Below, piece after piece: positions 8,971-17,826 of a DNA stretch of 64,000 nucleotides (positions within the stretch are counted from its first letter, which is position 1; every line of letters begins with the position of its first letter). The notes under the pieces were generated by a model. The model saw nothing but the letters and a program-made list of their open reading frames with translations, did no database searches and had not been told where the DNA came from. The stretch lies in the NCBI GenBank assembly GCA_910586125.1, contig CAJUHP010000012.1, positions 1 to 64,000 of the forward strand, given 5' to 3'. Made by a program: the position numbers and the translations under genes. The DNA is from an uncultured Lachnospiraceae bacterium. GTDB taxonomy: Bacteria; Bacillota; Clostridia; Lachnospirales; Lachnospiraceae.

Positions 8971-9864
8971 TCACTCCACCGTTTTCCCGTCCCCGTTCAG
9001 CCAGGCAGCCACCGATACCCGCTGTACCACATGCAGTTCCTTTTTTGGCATCACAAGACCAAGAAAACCCAGATCAATGTCATACTGAACCACAATGTCG
9101 ATCAGACGTTTGTCCTCGCCGCAAAACATTGTGGATCCGGAAAAATCCAAGCCGTGATAACCGTCCGCAATCCCGCAGGCCCTCAGATATTCGTCGGCCT
9201 CCTGCGTTTCGCTGCTCAGATATTTTCTGGTCAGGGCGCCTGCGGCGGCTGTGGCTCCAATCCCCTTGAGCTCATGAATCCCGGCCGATACGCCCATATA
9301 CAGGATCCCGGCCATCAGAGATTTTCCGTCGCCAAGCAGGGCTGTGACCTCCTGCGCCGATTTCTGAACCGAATCCACCGTCTGTTCGGCGTCCCCCGCC
9401 AGCTTGTCCGCCTGTCCCCGGATCGTGTCCAGATACTCCGGCGAAATCGATACTTCCTGCAGGCTGCCTTCCAGTCCGGCCACATCCTCCTGCAGTCCCT
9501 GAATCCGGTTCAGACTGTCCACAACCTGCGCCACCGTATCGTCGATTCTCTTTGTGTAGGGCGCGCCGTCCTCCGTTATGGCGCCCTCCGCGCTCTGAAG
9601 GCCCAGCGCCGTATACACATAGGAGTAGGCGGAGATTTCATGCGCCGCCGCATTGATGGCATACTGCACCCGGTTGTGCAGCATAAAGACGGGAATCAGA
9701 TACAGGATTGCCAGCACCACCATCAGAAAGACCGTAAAGGTCAGCACGGCCTCGACCACCATCATTCCCTTTTCCTGTGTCCTCCATCCGGCTATGTGAA
9801 AGATACGTTTCCCTCCTGGCTGCCATTCCTGTTCTTTCCAGAGCATTTGCTTTCTCTCTGACAT
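8971..9864 (-). CDS. TadE/TadG-like pseudopilin protein
   Basis: Minor pilin-like membrane protein of 297 residues. After a charged N-terminal tail of about 33 residues the sequence EKG-MMVVE starts a hydrophobic helix. This is the arrangement of a class-III prepilin site with Glu at +5. The rest is extracytoplasmic and partly coiled-coil (about 110-200). Family assignment rests on this N-terminal pattern and on the operon, where the TadE position is shared with the gene at 12436-13122. It starts 12 bp after the DUF5702 stop. Confidence 0.7.
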   Translation of the reverse strand: MSERKQMLWKEQEWQPGGKRIFHIAGWRTQEKGMMVVEAVLTFTVFLMVVLAILYLIPVFMLHNRVQYAINAAAHEISAYSYVYTALGLQSAEGAITEDGAPYTKRIDDTVAQVVDSLNRIQGLQEDVAGLEGSLQEVSISPEYLDTIRGQADKLAGDAEQTVDSVQKSAQEVTALLGDGKSLMAGILYMGVSAGIHELKGIGATAAAGALTRKYLSSETQEADEYLRACGIADGYHGLDFSGSTMFCGEDKRLIDIVVQYDIDLGFLGLVMPKKELHVVQRVSVAAWLNGDGKTVE

Positions 9865-9876
9865 ACGCTTCCCTCT

Positions 9877-12423
9877 CTAATACCCCCTTGTCACGGTAAA
9901 TTGGTAGTGGTTCCTCTCCGCCTGTGTCAGCCTGCTGTAGTTATCCGCTGCCACCGCTTTCGCAAAGCTGGAGGGGATCACGGCGAAATCCAGATGCACG
10001 GTGCAGGATGCGTTCACTGCCGTGTGCGCGTCCTTCATCTGAAACTCCAGCGAGGACAGGACGCCGTCCTCCCCGATTTTCTGCCGGACCGTATTTACAT
10101 TCAATTCGATCAGATTGGCCGTGCGCTGCGCCAGATCGCCAAAGGACGGCAGAAACAGAATCATGACCTGCAGATATTGCTCATAGTCCATCCGAAAAGC
10201 CTTCTCATCGGCCGCCGTTTCCATCCCGATTCCCAGAAGCGCCTGGAATGAATCGAGAGAGGTCAGATGCTGCAGCTTGTTTTTCAGCACGATCACACTC
10301 TCTCCCTCCTTCAGCGCCTTCCAGTCCGCCGCCGTTTCCACGCCGGCTACGGCCAGACGCAGCGCGCCGTTTACTGTCACTCCCAGAATCGGATTGATGA
10401 CCGAGGCCGCGTGGGCAATACTTTTTATGGAGTTATTTATTTCCCGGATACTGTATGTCGCCCGAAAATTGATCACGGCGCGAAACGCCAGAATCTTATT
10501 TCTGGCCTCCCCCAGATTTTGATCGGAGGAATTGTATCCCCCCAGCAGATATTCCAGCTCTGCCTGATACAGATAGTTGATTTTAGCCGTCTTCTCGTAG
10601 CCGGTCAGCGAGACCTCTTTCCCGCCGGAATCCTGTTCCCCCTGTCTGTCTGTGCCGGTTACGCGGCTGGTAAACATGCCGAAGTCATATTCGGCCAGGT
10701 ACAGCTTGAGCAGAAGCTTGTTCGCCGCGTTTTTCAGCCCGTTGACGGACAGCAGAGCTACGGCGTCGCCGGCCATTTCCGACAGCTTAAACTTCTGACA
10801 TCTGCCGTTTTTCCCGTATCCGAATGCTTGCGGTATATCCCGCGCGGGAGATTTTTCTTCCTCATTCAGATCTTTTTCTGCATCATCCAGCAGTCTGTTC
10901 GCTTCCTCTTTCTTTTTCTTACCCTCGGATTCGTCCCCGTCTCCTCCAAAACACTTTTCCAGCGACAGATAAAGGGTTTCTTTCTCATCATGGTCAGAGC
11001 GGAAGTCTTTCCATTGGGCCGTGTCCAAAATTTCGATCCAGTCCGGTATTTCGGTCTCGTCCTTGCAGTCCAGATAGGCGTCACGGATTTCTTCCATGCG
11101 GTCCACCATCTTGAATACCTGATTTTTATACCCGTCATTGACCCCGCTATATCCCCGTATAAAAGCGGCAATCTCCGAATAACAGTCCAGTTCGTCAAAC
11201 AGCTCTTCCAGTTGTTCCAGCTCCCCGTCAATGCCTGTGCTTAAATCGTCCGAAACCTCCTCGCTATCCAGGATCTGCTGTAATCTTTCTTTGCGTGTTC
11301 TCAGCCTGACGCCTTGCTCCTGCACCTTCGCCGCCCTTTTATCCAGCTTGTCCAACTGATCGGCAAAGTTATAGAGATTGACCGGGTACATTTCAGTATT
11401 TCCCTCCGCCGCTCTTTGGAAGGCGGTTATGGCGCGGTCAAAGCCTTCCTGCAATTTTTCTCTGCGTGCGTTCCCGTCTTCTTCCCAGGTGTCGTAACAA
11501 TTGACCAGCTCCTGCTCTTCCTCGGTCAGCGTCTCCAAACCTCCGGCCTCCGGCTGCGCCGGATTGGATTCCGAAGAATTTCCCTCCGCGTCCGCCCCGG
11601 ATTCGCCGGCCTCCGCAGCCTCGATCCGATCCCGCTTCTCTACGGCTGCCGCCAAAGCTTCCGGATCGGCTGTCTCATAGTCAAAATAAATTTTATAGCT
11701 GGTATCCTTCGTTGTATCGGTCATCTGCAGAAAAGAAGTTTCACACTCGGAATACGCCCGGTTGACGGACTGAAGATAGTCCGGATACAGGGTAAATTTT
11801 TTTAATTGCAGATAGTATTCTCTGGCAGCGTCAAACAGCTTTTCAGCCTCCTCATCCAGCTCCCTCTTTGCTTTTACCGCTTTGGCGTCGCCCTCCGCGT
11901 TCTGAATCTGCGATATGGCTTCCAAAAGCGCGGAACCGTCGTCCGTCAGTTGCTGTGCGATGCGGAACCGCATAAAATCACCGGTCTGCGTGGCCAGTAC
12001 GGCCTCGTTGCGCAGGTCGGCGCCGGCAATCCATTCTCTGTCCAGCGTCACCTGCGCCGACGCGTAGGGCATAAAGCCTTCATATGAAGTCGTGATACCG
12101 GGTATCGCCTGCAGGTGCTCCCAGGAAATCGTATTCTTTGACGGATCAAAGGAGCTTTTCATATACTCCTGCAGCTTATCCAGCTCTCTTAAGGCTTCTT
12201 CGTCCTGTGTCACGGCAAACAGGCCATAGAGCTCCTTCAGCAGATTGTCATACTGGGAAAGCACGGCCTCCCCGTAATTGTCCGCCGTCATTACAGCCTG
12301 ATTCCCGTATAATTTCAGCCGTGCCAAATCAACCAGAAAGCTGGTGAAAAAGATGGTAGGCACCAGCAGAAGCGTCACCAGCACGGTAATGGAACCTTTG
12401 GTTCTTTTTAAAAACAATTCCAT
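9877..12423 (-). CDS. DUF5702 protein of Tad pilus locus
   Basis: Protein of 848 residues with a prepilin-like N-terminus (FLKRTKG-SITVL, then a long hydrophobic helix ending FLVDLARLK), followed by a large extracytoplasmic alpha-helical and coiled-coil domain. There is an acidic low-complexity stretch around 270-300 and another near 500-525. It resembles DUF5702 proteins of Firmicutes Tad loci, which occupy the place of TadG. A structural role at the pilus base or as a large pseudopilin is inferred. The ATG at 12423 follows the TadE-like gene by 12 bp. Confidence 0.8.
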   Translation of the reverse strand: MELFLKRTKGSITVLVTLLLVPTIFFTSFLVDLARLKLYGNQAVMTADNYGEAVLSQYDNLLKELYGLFAVTQDEEALRELDKLQEYMKSSFDPSKNTISWEHLQAIPGITTSYEGFMPYASAQVTLDREWIAGADLRNEAVLATQTGDFMRFRIAQQLTDDGSALLEAISQIQNAEGDAKAVKAKRELDEEAEKLFDAAREYYLQLKKFTLYPDYLQSVNRAYSECETSFLQMTDTTKDTSYKIYFDYETADPEALAAAVEKRDRIEAAEAGESGADAEGNSSESNPAQPEAGGLETLTEEEQELVNCYDTWEEDGNARREKLQEGFDRAITAFQRAAEGNTEMYPVNLYNFADQLDKLDKRAAKVQEQGVRLRTRKERLQQILDSEEVSDDLSTGIDGELEQLEELFDELDCYSEIAAFIRGYSGVNDGYKNQVFKMVDRMEEIRDAYLDCKDETEIPDWIEILDTAQWKDFRSDHDEKETLYLSLEKCFGGDGDESEGKKKKEEANRLLDDAEKDLNEEEKSPARDIPQAFGYGKNGRCQKFKLSEMAGDAVALLSVNGLKNAANKLLLKLYLAEYDFGMFTSRVTGTDRQGEQDSGGKEVSLTGYEKTAKINYLYQAELEYLLGGYNSSDQNLGEARNKILAFRAVINFRATYSIREINNSIKSIAHAASVINPILGVTVNGALRLAVAGVETAADWKALKEGESVIVLKNKLQHLTSLDSFQALLGIGMETAADEKAFRMDYEQYLQVMILFLPSFGDLAQRTANLIELNVNTVRQKIGEDGVLSSLEFQMKDAHTAVNASCTVHLDFAVIPSSFAKAVAADNYSRLTQAERNHYQFTVTRGY

Positions 12424-12435
12424 GAAAGCACTCTC

Positions 12436-13122
12436 CTAACCGATACCGAATTTACTTTTAAATTTGTCGTAAAAGTCTTTTGCCGCCTCCACCAGCTCCC
12501 CGGCTTTTTTTCCCAGGGATGTGCTCTGCACGATGTCCACCGCAAAATCGACATTTCGGATAAAATCCTCCCCGTCCGACACGACCGCGGTCCCGGACGC
12601 CGACAGCGTCAACGTCCCCGGCATCCCCACCATCTCCAGGCTGACCGCCGGGCGCACCGTCTGCGTCGCCGTTGCTGTGATCGTCCGGTATACCACGTAG
12701 TTGCTTTCTTTGGCCTCGATCCGGACATTGCTCCCGTCGTCAAAAAACATGGCTCCGCACATAGAGCGAAAGAACGAGGCAAACGCATTTTGGTTAAAAC
12801 GGGAGGAATCCGAGCCAATGCCGAAAAGAAAGCGGTACGGAAACAGATACGACGGCTCTCCGTAACGGCTGCCCGCCGCCGCAATCGTCTCCCCCGCCGT
12901 CCCATAGGCCATATGGTCCGAAGCCTCGACATACGTGTCGGAGCAGGCGTTTTTGTAGTAGATCAGAGCATTCTGTACATTTGCCTGCAAATTTGCTTTC
13001 TGACACAGAAACAGGGCGGCATAGTACAGGGCAAATACCATGAGCAGACAGAAGGGAATCAAAATCGTGGCTTCTACTATCACATGACCGCTCTCGCCGC
13101 TGCTCTTTGCTGTTTTTCTCAT
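12436..13122 (-). CDS. TadE-like pseudopilin
   Basis: Protein of 228 residues. The N-terminus (SSGESG-HVIVEATILIPF) is a textbook TadE-type prepilin signal: Gly, then a hydrophobic stretch with Glu at +5. The remainder is a compact extracytoplasmic domain with a single Cys in NACSD. The reading frame is open to 13236, but the ATG at 13122 has GGAGG seven bases upstream, and the earlier start would overlap the pilin gene, so 13122 is preferred. Together with the 297-residue protein it probably forms minor pilin subunits. Confidence 0.78.
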   Translation of the reverse strand: MRKTAKSSGESGHVIVEATILIPFCLLMVFALYYAALFLCQKANLQANVQNALIYYKNACSDTYVEASDHMAYGTAGETIAAAGSRYGEPSYLFPYRFLFGIGSDSSRFNQNAFASFFRSMCGAMFFDDGSNVRIEAKESNYVVYRTITATATQTVRPAVSLEMVGMPGTLTLSASGTAVVSDGEDFIRNVDFAVDIVQSTSLGKKAGELVEAAKDFYDKFKSKFGIG

Positions 13123-13198
13123 ACTGTGCCTCCCTGATTTTCCTTTTGACTGGCAGAGATTGATTCCATGACCGTCGCCTTTGTTTTGTATGCCGCTG

Positions 13199-13432
13199 CT
13201 ACTCGACAACGCCGCCGATACCGCCTGCATTGCCAAAAATTTTTTCTAACATATCGGTAAACCATTTGCTGATGCTCTCCCAGAAAATAGTAGCCAGAGA
13301 TACGACAATCACCATCAGCAAAACGGTCGCCACAAAAGCGGATACTCCCGCCTCCCCTGTCCTCAGCTCATTCACAAAGCCCAGGAAGCGGATTTTGGCC
13401 CGCAGGCACATGCTGTCCAGATAATCCAGCAT
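13199..13432 (-). CDS. Flp1-like type IVb pilin
   Basis: Short protein of 77 residues, the right size for the major Flp pilin. Residues 1-24 are a basic leader, GEAG (26-29) is the likely cleavage site, and 30-50 is a hydrophobic helix (VSAFVATVLLM). A short amphipathic tail ends in a Gly-rich motif. Residue +5 after the presumed cleavage point is Val rather than the usual Glu. It should be matured by the A24 peptidase encoded downstream and assembled by TadA/B/C encoded upstream. Confidence 0.8.
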   Translation of the reverse strand: MLDYLDSMCLRAKIRFLGFVNELRTGEAGVSAFVATVLLMVIVVSLATIFWESISKWFTDMLEKIFGNAGGIGGVVE

Positions 13433-13485
13433 TTTCTTCTCCCTCCTTTCTCCTGTATGTAATCTATTATCCTTCCGGTTATGAG

Positions 13486-14532
13486 TTAGAAATTGAAGCC
13501 GCTCATAACCGGAACAATAATCAGAATCATGATCCCGCCAAACATCAGAAGCGTCGGAATCAGCAGCTTTGACTGAATCTTCTCTCCCATCCGCCTGGCG
13601 TTATGTTTATGCTCCATCCAGCTCTCGTCGTTCAAGGTGCGGAATAGGCTGACAATCTCCGCATTGCCCTTGGAAATGTTCTGGATGATCGCCGTGGCCA
13701 GCTTGGTCGTGTAGGGATTGCTGCACCTGGTAATAAAACGCGAATAGGCCTCGGAGGGCGGTTCATTGTGTTCCAAATCAATCAGCACGCGGTTCATCTC
13801 CTCGTAAAGCGTCCCGGTCCCGCTGGCGCAGGTCAGCTTCCAGGCTTGGCTCACCTCCATCCCGGCCACGGTCAGAAGCGTCATTTTGGACACGGCCTGA
13901 GGAAACTGCCGCTCGATCTCCTCCCTGCGCTTTGTGATCGTGCTGCTGACGCTGTCATAGGGCAGATAGCCGAGCAGCAAAAAAACCACCAGAACGCCTC
14001 CCGCCATCGCCAGGCTGCGTGTCCCCAGATCCATGGCAAGCCCCAGTCCCAGCGCTGCAAAGAACGCCGTAACCCCCAGAAGCAGATAACCGATCAGAGA
14101 TCCCAGAAGATAGTAGGTATAATTCATGGCCTCTTTCTTCTCCTTGAACTGTACGCATTGCCGGTACAGCCGCTTTACCACATCGTTGGTGGAATCCCAG
14201 CCCAGAAGCTGCATCAGGCGGTATCCGGTCAACGGAATCAGATCCAGCGCGCCGATCCGGCCCCTTTCCAATTTTTCCAGCAGTTTTCTGGCTTCCTCGC
14301 TCTTTTTTCGGTACGCTTTTCCCTGGCGGAGCTTCTTTTTATCCGTAAGCGTATCCGTCCGCTTCATCTCCTCCGCCAAAAGCGTCATAGCAATCTGATT
14401 TTTCCGGATTTCCTCCGTCTGAATCTCTTTACAGCAGACGATCAGAGCCGAAACGATATTGCCGCCCGCCGACAGAAACAGCCCGGCAAACAACACAAAC
14501 AGAACGCTGGCCAGTATCATACACAGAATCAT
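13486..14532 (-). CDS. TadC-type inner-membrane platform protein (T2SSF family)
   Basis: Integral membrane platform protein of 348 residues belonging to the T2SS-F/GspF superfamily. A hydrophobic segment at 1-25 is followed by a cytoplasmic charged part, two central membrane segments (about 130-190), a second cytoplasmic helical domain with the F-family pattern (PQAVSKMTLLTVAGMEVSQA), and a C-terminal membrane segment. It pairs with the TadB-like gene immediately upstream to form the platform coupled to the TadA ATPase. Confidence 0.88.
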   Translation of the reverse strand: MILCMILASVLFVLFAGLFLSAGGNIVSALIVCCKEIQTEEIRKNQIAMTLLAEEMKRTDTLTDKKKLRQGKAYRKKSEEARKLLEKLERGRIGALDLIPLTGYRLMQLLGWDSTNDVVKRLYRQCVQFKEKKEAMNYTYYLLGSLIGYLLLGVTAFFAALGLGLAMDLGTRSLAMAGGVLVVFLLLGYLPYDSVSSTITKRREEIERQFPQAVSKMTLLTVAGMEVSQAWKLTCASGTGTLYEEMNRVLIDLEHNEPPSEAYSRFITRCSNPYTTKLATAIIQNISKGNAEIVSLFRTLNDESWMEHKHNARRMGEKIQSKLLIPTLLMFGGIMILIIVPVMSGFNF

Positions 14533-14586
14533 TTTCCCCTCCCCGAAAGCCCTGCGGCAATCATGCTTTCAACCGATATCAGCGCC

Positions 14587-15342
14587 TCACACCTCGATCT
14601 CGCTGCTCTTCACCGCCAGAACAAACGAAAGCCCAAAGATAATCAGGGCGACGGTCGCCGCCAGATGGCCGGCCGCCGTCGTAAACAGCGCGTCCATCAG
14701 ACCCCCGCCCATGCCGGACATAACCACGACGATCAGGATCGGCATCACCAGCATCATCATGGTCTCCGACTTGGCGGCGGTGATCGTCGTCTCGATCTCC
14801 TGCTCGATCTCCATCTTGTCGCCGATGATCTGCTCCGTCTCCATCAGGATATCGCCGAAGCGGTCGCTCTTTCCCTCGATCACCGCGTAGATGGCAGCAA
14901 AGCTGCGGATATCCTCGATGTCGCTGCGTGCGGCCAGATCCTGGAACAAAACCTTCAGCTCGATTCCGCCCTTTTCATATTGAAGCAGAATATTCTCCAC
15001 CTCACGGACGATATCGGCCCTGGCATTGTAGGACAGCTTCAGGTCCTTCAGTGCCGACTCCACGGCCTTGACCTCCACGTTTCCCGCCCGCACCGCGACG
15101 CTCATGGACTCCAGAAAATCCTTGAACTGCAGGCGCAGCGCCTTCTGGCGCTTTTGAATCGTGGAGCGGGCATAGAGCTTTTCCAGAAATATCCCGGCGG
15201 CCAGGCCGATTCCCGCCGAGACCGGCACGATATGATAAAACAGCCACGCGATACCGGACACCAGTACCGCACAGACCGCATACACCAGTATGTGTTCATA
15301 CTTCTTCATATTGCAGCGATAATAAACCGGCATGTTCGGCAT
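14587..15342 (-). CDS. TadB-type inner-membrane platform protein (T2SSF family)
   Basis: Platform protein of 251 residues in the T2SS-F family, shorter than the TadC partner. It has two N-terminal membrane segments (VYAVCAVLVSGIAWLFY and the next), a cytoplasmic F domain (DFLESMSVAVRAGNVEVKAV) and C-terminal hydrophobic segments. The frame is open upstream to 15474, but the ATG at 15342 has GGAGGG at about 7 bases, and its SD lies in the last codons of the ATPase gene, whose stop codon starts 2 bp away. This indicates translational coupling. Confidence 0.88.
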   Translation of the reverse strand: MPNMPVYYRCNMKKYEHILVYAVCAVLVSGIAWLFYHIVPVSAGIGLAAGIFLEKLYARSTIQKRQKALRLQFKDFLESMSVAVRAGNVEVKAVESALKDLKLSYNARADIVREVENILLQYEKGGIELKVLFQDLAARSDIEDIRSFAAIYAVIEGKSDRFGDILMETEQIIGDKMEIEQEIETTITAAKSETMMMLVMPILIVVVMSGMGGGLMDALFTTAAGHLAATVALIIFGLSFVLAVKSSEIEV

Positions 15343-15343
15343 T

Positions 15344-16636
15344 TCATCCCTCCTGATTTTCCAGATAGTCATAGATTCCGCTGTTGATAAATTTATCGGG
15401 ATGGACCATCGGATTCCCGGTGCGCCGCAGGGCTCCCGATACCTTTTTGCGCGTGGTCCGCTCGTCCTCCTCAAACCGGAAAAGCGGGTTCAGGAGGATT
15501 TTTCCGTTCTCCAGCCGGTCTACTTCCGTGATCTCCATGGTTTTTCGCGAACTGTCCCGCATCCGGGACAAATGAATGATAATGTCCACCGCCGAGGCGA
15601 TCTGCTGGCGGATGGCTTCCAGAGGCAGGCCGGCGGCCCCGCTTAACACCATGGTCTCCAGGCGGCTTAACATATCCTCCGCCGAATTGGCGTGGCCGGT
15701 AGAGAGGGAGCCGTCATGGCCGGTGTTCATGGCCTGCAGCATATCCAGCGCCTCCTCGCCGCGGACCTCGCCCACCACGATCCGCTCCGGCCGCATACGC
15801 AGCGAAGACTTGATCAGATCCCGGATGGTGATCGCTCCCGCGCCGGCGGAATTGGCGTTGCGGGTTTCCAGCCGGACCAGATTCGGAACATTCCGGATCT
15901 GCAGCTCCGCCGAGTCCTCAATCGTAATCACCCGCTCTGCGGGCGGAATATAATTGGACAGGGCGTTTAAGAACGTGGTCTTGCCGGAGCCGGTGCCGCC
16001 GCTGATAAAAATGTTGTATTTGGCCCGCACCAGCTTTTCCAAAAATTCTGCGGCCTGCGGCGTAATTGACCCGTAGCGGATCAGCTTTTCGATGGTCATC
16101 CCCTCTTCCGGAAAGCGACGGATGGTAATGATCGGACCGTTGATGGCGATGGGATCCAGAACCACGTTGACGCGGGACCCGTCCTTTAAGCGGGTATCCA
16201 CAATCGGATTGCTCTCATTGACGGAGCGCCCCATGTCCTGGACAAATTTTGTGATGATATTCCGCAGCCGTTCCTGGCTCTCAAATTTATCCGGAAGCTG
16301 TTCCAGTTTGCCGTCCCGCTCCACAAAGATCGTATCGTAGCCGTTGATCATGACCTCCGTGATGGATTTATCCTCTACGATCCTCCCCAGAATGCCCAAT
16401 CCCCGGATGGACTCAAAAACCGTATCCGACAGATTTTTTCTCTTTTTAAAAGAGAGGGAGGAATAGTAGGCTGCTCTCTCCGGGGAGGATGTGCGGCATT
16501 GACGGACCCGCAGGTCTAACATCTGATCGATTTTTTCCCGTAAGTCCGGATCCGGCAATTCCGTGTAACTGGGATCTCGGCTCACCAGCGCACGGATTTC
16601 ACCGATCTCCTCCACAAAATAATCTTTCTGTTTCAT
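15344..16636 (-). CDS. TadA/CpaF-family pilus assembly ATPase
   Basis: Hexameric secretion ATPase of 430 residues that powers Flp pilus assembly at the cytoplasmic membrane. The N-terminal domain contains the CpaF signature region (VEDKSITEVMINGYD, 87-101). Walker A is GGTGSGKTT (213-221), the Asp box and Walker B RIVVGEVRGEE are at 285-295, and the His box GSLSTGHANS is at 309-318. All catalytic residues seem intact. It lies between tadZ and tadB and ends 2 bp from the TadB start. Confidence 0.95.
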   Translation of the reverse strand: MKQKDYFVEEIGEIRALVSRDPSYTELPDPDLREKIDQMLDLRVRQCRTSSPERAAYYSSLSFKKRKNLSDTVFESIRGLGILGRIVEDKSITEVMINGYDTIFVERDGKLEQLPDKFESQERLRNIITKFVQDMGRSVNESNPIVDTRLKDGSRVNVVLDPIAINGPIITIRRFPEEGMTIEKLIRYGSITPQAAEFLEKLVRAKYNIFISGGTGSGKTTFLNALSNYIPPAERVITIEDSAELQIRNVPNLVRLETRNANSAGAGAITIRDLIKSSLRMRPERIVVGEVRGEEALDMLQAMNTGHDGSLSTGHANSAEDMLSRLETMVLSGAAGLPLEAIRQQIASAVDIIIHLSRMRDSSRKTMEITEVDRLENGKILLNPLFRFEEDERTTRKKVSGALRRTGNPMVHPDKFINSGIYDYLENQEG

Positions 16637-16655
16637 GTATCTGTTTCCTTCTCTT

Positions 16656-17705
16656 TTAAACGCCGGCGATCTGCAGCAGAAAACCGCTCCCCGCGTCCCC
16701 GGCCAGCGCCGTGATCAACTGCGCCGCGTCCGGATTCTGCACGGCGTTGATTTTTCCCGCAAACGGCACTTCGCAGCAGATCCGGCTTTTGCGGCCTCTG
16801 TCAAAGTTCAGCACGCGGCTCATCTTGCCGCCGTATTCGTTCATGATATGAGCCTGCGAAAAAAAACTCTCCAGCTTTTTCTGCGCCATGGCGTCGTCCC
16901 GCTCCACCACAACGATCCGGTCCGCGATCTCAAAGACCTGTCTCGTTTTTCCGTTCAGGGCCGTTCCCATATCCACGATCATATAATCAAACAGGCCGGT
17001 TTTTTCCAACTGCTCCAGCAATTCCCCCAGCTCGCTCTCCGTCATCTCGCACAGATCGTTGGGACTGTCAAAATGATTCAGATAGTACAGATTTTCCATT
17101 TTGTTCTGCAGAAGTCCCTGCACTTTCATGGAAAAATGAATGTTCTTCTCCAGATACGACGCAATCTCGGATAAGCCTTTGTCCGCGTTTTGCGGCAGAT
17201 AGCAGTCCTCCGACGCCATATCCTCCAGATTCAGATAAAAGGCCCTGTGTCCCCGCAGTGCCAGCTTGGCCGCCATGGTCAGCGCCAGCGTCGTCTTTCC
17301 CACGCCCCCCGCCGGAGAATAAAAGGCGATGGCTGTCGTTCTTCCCTGTCCGGCCACGTCTCCCTGATCCTTGCAGACCTCCGCATATAACTCCAGAATC
17401 TGCCGGTAAATCTGGCTGATCCTCTGATACTTATGTATTTTCCGAAACGCCCTCAGGCCTTCGGGCAGATCCTCGGTCTCGTCCAGCAGCACAACCGCCA
17501 GGGAAACATTTCCAGTCTCCGCCTGCCCGTCATACACGGAAGGATCCAAAAGAAGTACGTCAAAATGCTTTTCTTTCAATGCCTCCTCCAGCGCCTGCTT
17601 TTTTGTATATACAAAAAGGCGGAGGTTCTCATACTCTTCCAGAACCCTTAACATCCGCTTCACATATTCCGCATTTTCATCGGCAACTGCTATCCTGATC
17701 AGCAT
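16656..17705 (-). CDS. TadZ/CpaE-like pilus localisation ATPase
   Basis: First gene of the pilus operon. It has 349 residues: an N-terminal receiver-like domain (1-115, lacking an obvious conserved phospho-acceptor set) and a ParA/MinD-type ATPase domain with the deviant Walker A SPAGGVGKTT (130-139). Such proteins position the pilus machine at a site in the cell. The ATG at 17705 has AAGGAG 11 bases upstream. The 120 bp before it contain the left inverted repeat of the recombinase cassette and no credible sigma-A promoter in the present orientation. Confidence 0.88.
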   Translation of the reverse strand: MLIRIAVADENAEYVKRMLRVLEEYENLRLFVYTKKQALEEALKEKHFDVLLLDPSVYDGQAETGNVSLAVVLLDETEDLPEGLRAFRKIHKYQRISQIYRQILELYAEVCKDQGDVAGQGRTTAIAFYSPAGGVGKTTLALTMAAKLALRGHRAFYLNLEDMASEDCYLPQNADKGLSEIASYLEKNIHFSMKVQGLLQNKMENLYYLNHFDSPNDLCEMTESELGELLEQLEKTGLFDYMIVDMGTALNGKTRQVFEIADRIVVVERDDAMAQKKLESFFSQAHIMNEYGGKMSRVLNFDRGRKSRICCEVPFAGKINAVQNPDAAQLITALAGDAGSGFLLQIAGV

Positions 17706-17744
17706 CCTGAATAAAACTCCTTCCGTCCGGCCAGATTAAATACA

Positions 17745-17783
17745 GATTCTTTTCGCAGAGTGTTTTACTCTGCGAAAAGAATC
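17745..17783. repeat. Left recombination site (IRL), 17-bp-stem palindrome
   Basis: Perfect hairpin: arms 17745-17761 and 17767-17783 (17 bp) around the loop GTTTT (17762-17766). The inner 26 bp (17751-17776) recur in inverted orientation at 19147-19172. The core has arms TTCGCAGAGT and ACTCTGCGAA around a 5-bp asymmetric spacer, the layout of a tyrosine-recombinase crossover site. The seven extra pairs (GATTCTT with AAGAATC) exist only at this end, so the hairpin may also serve as a weak terminator for the recombinase transcript. Confidence 0.88.
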
Positions 17784-17826
17784 GGATATTTATCATACAG
17801 GCAACAAAAACAGGCGGTATGACGGA

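Noticed and set aside
8297..17705. Competence-type or type II secretion locus instead of Tad
   Set aside because: The ATPase has CpaF features, the peptidase lacks the methyltransferase domain, and TadE-like and TadZ-like genes are present.
17785..17826. TATGAT-like -10 box as an ordinary tadZ promoter
   Set aside because: The hexamer 17 bp upstream (ATACCG) bears no resemblance to a -35 box, and no other spacing works.
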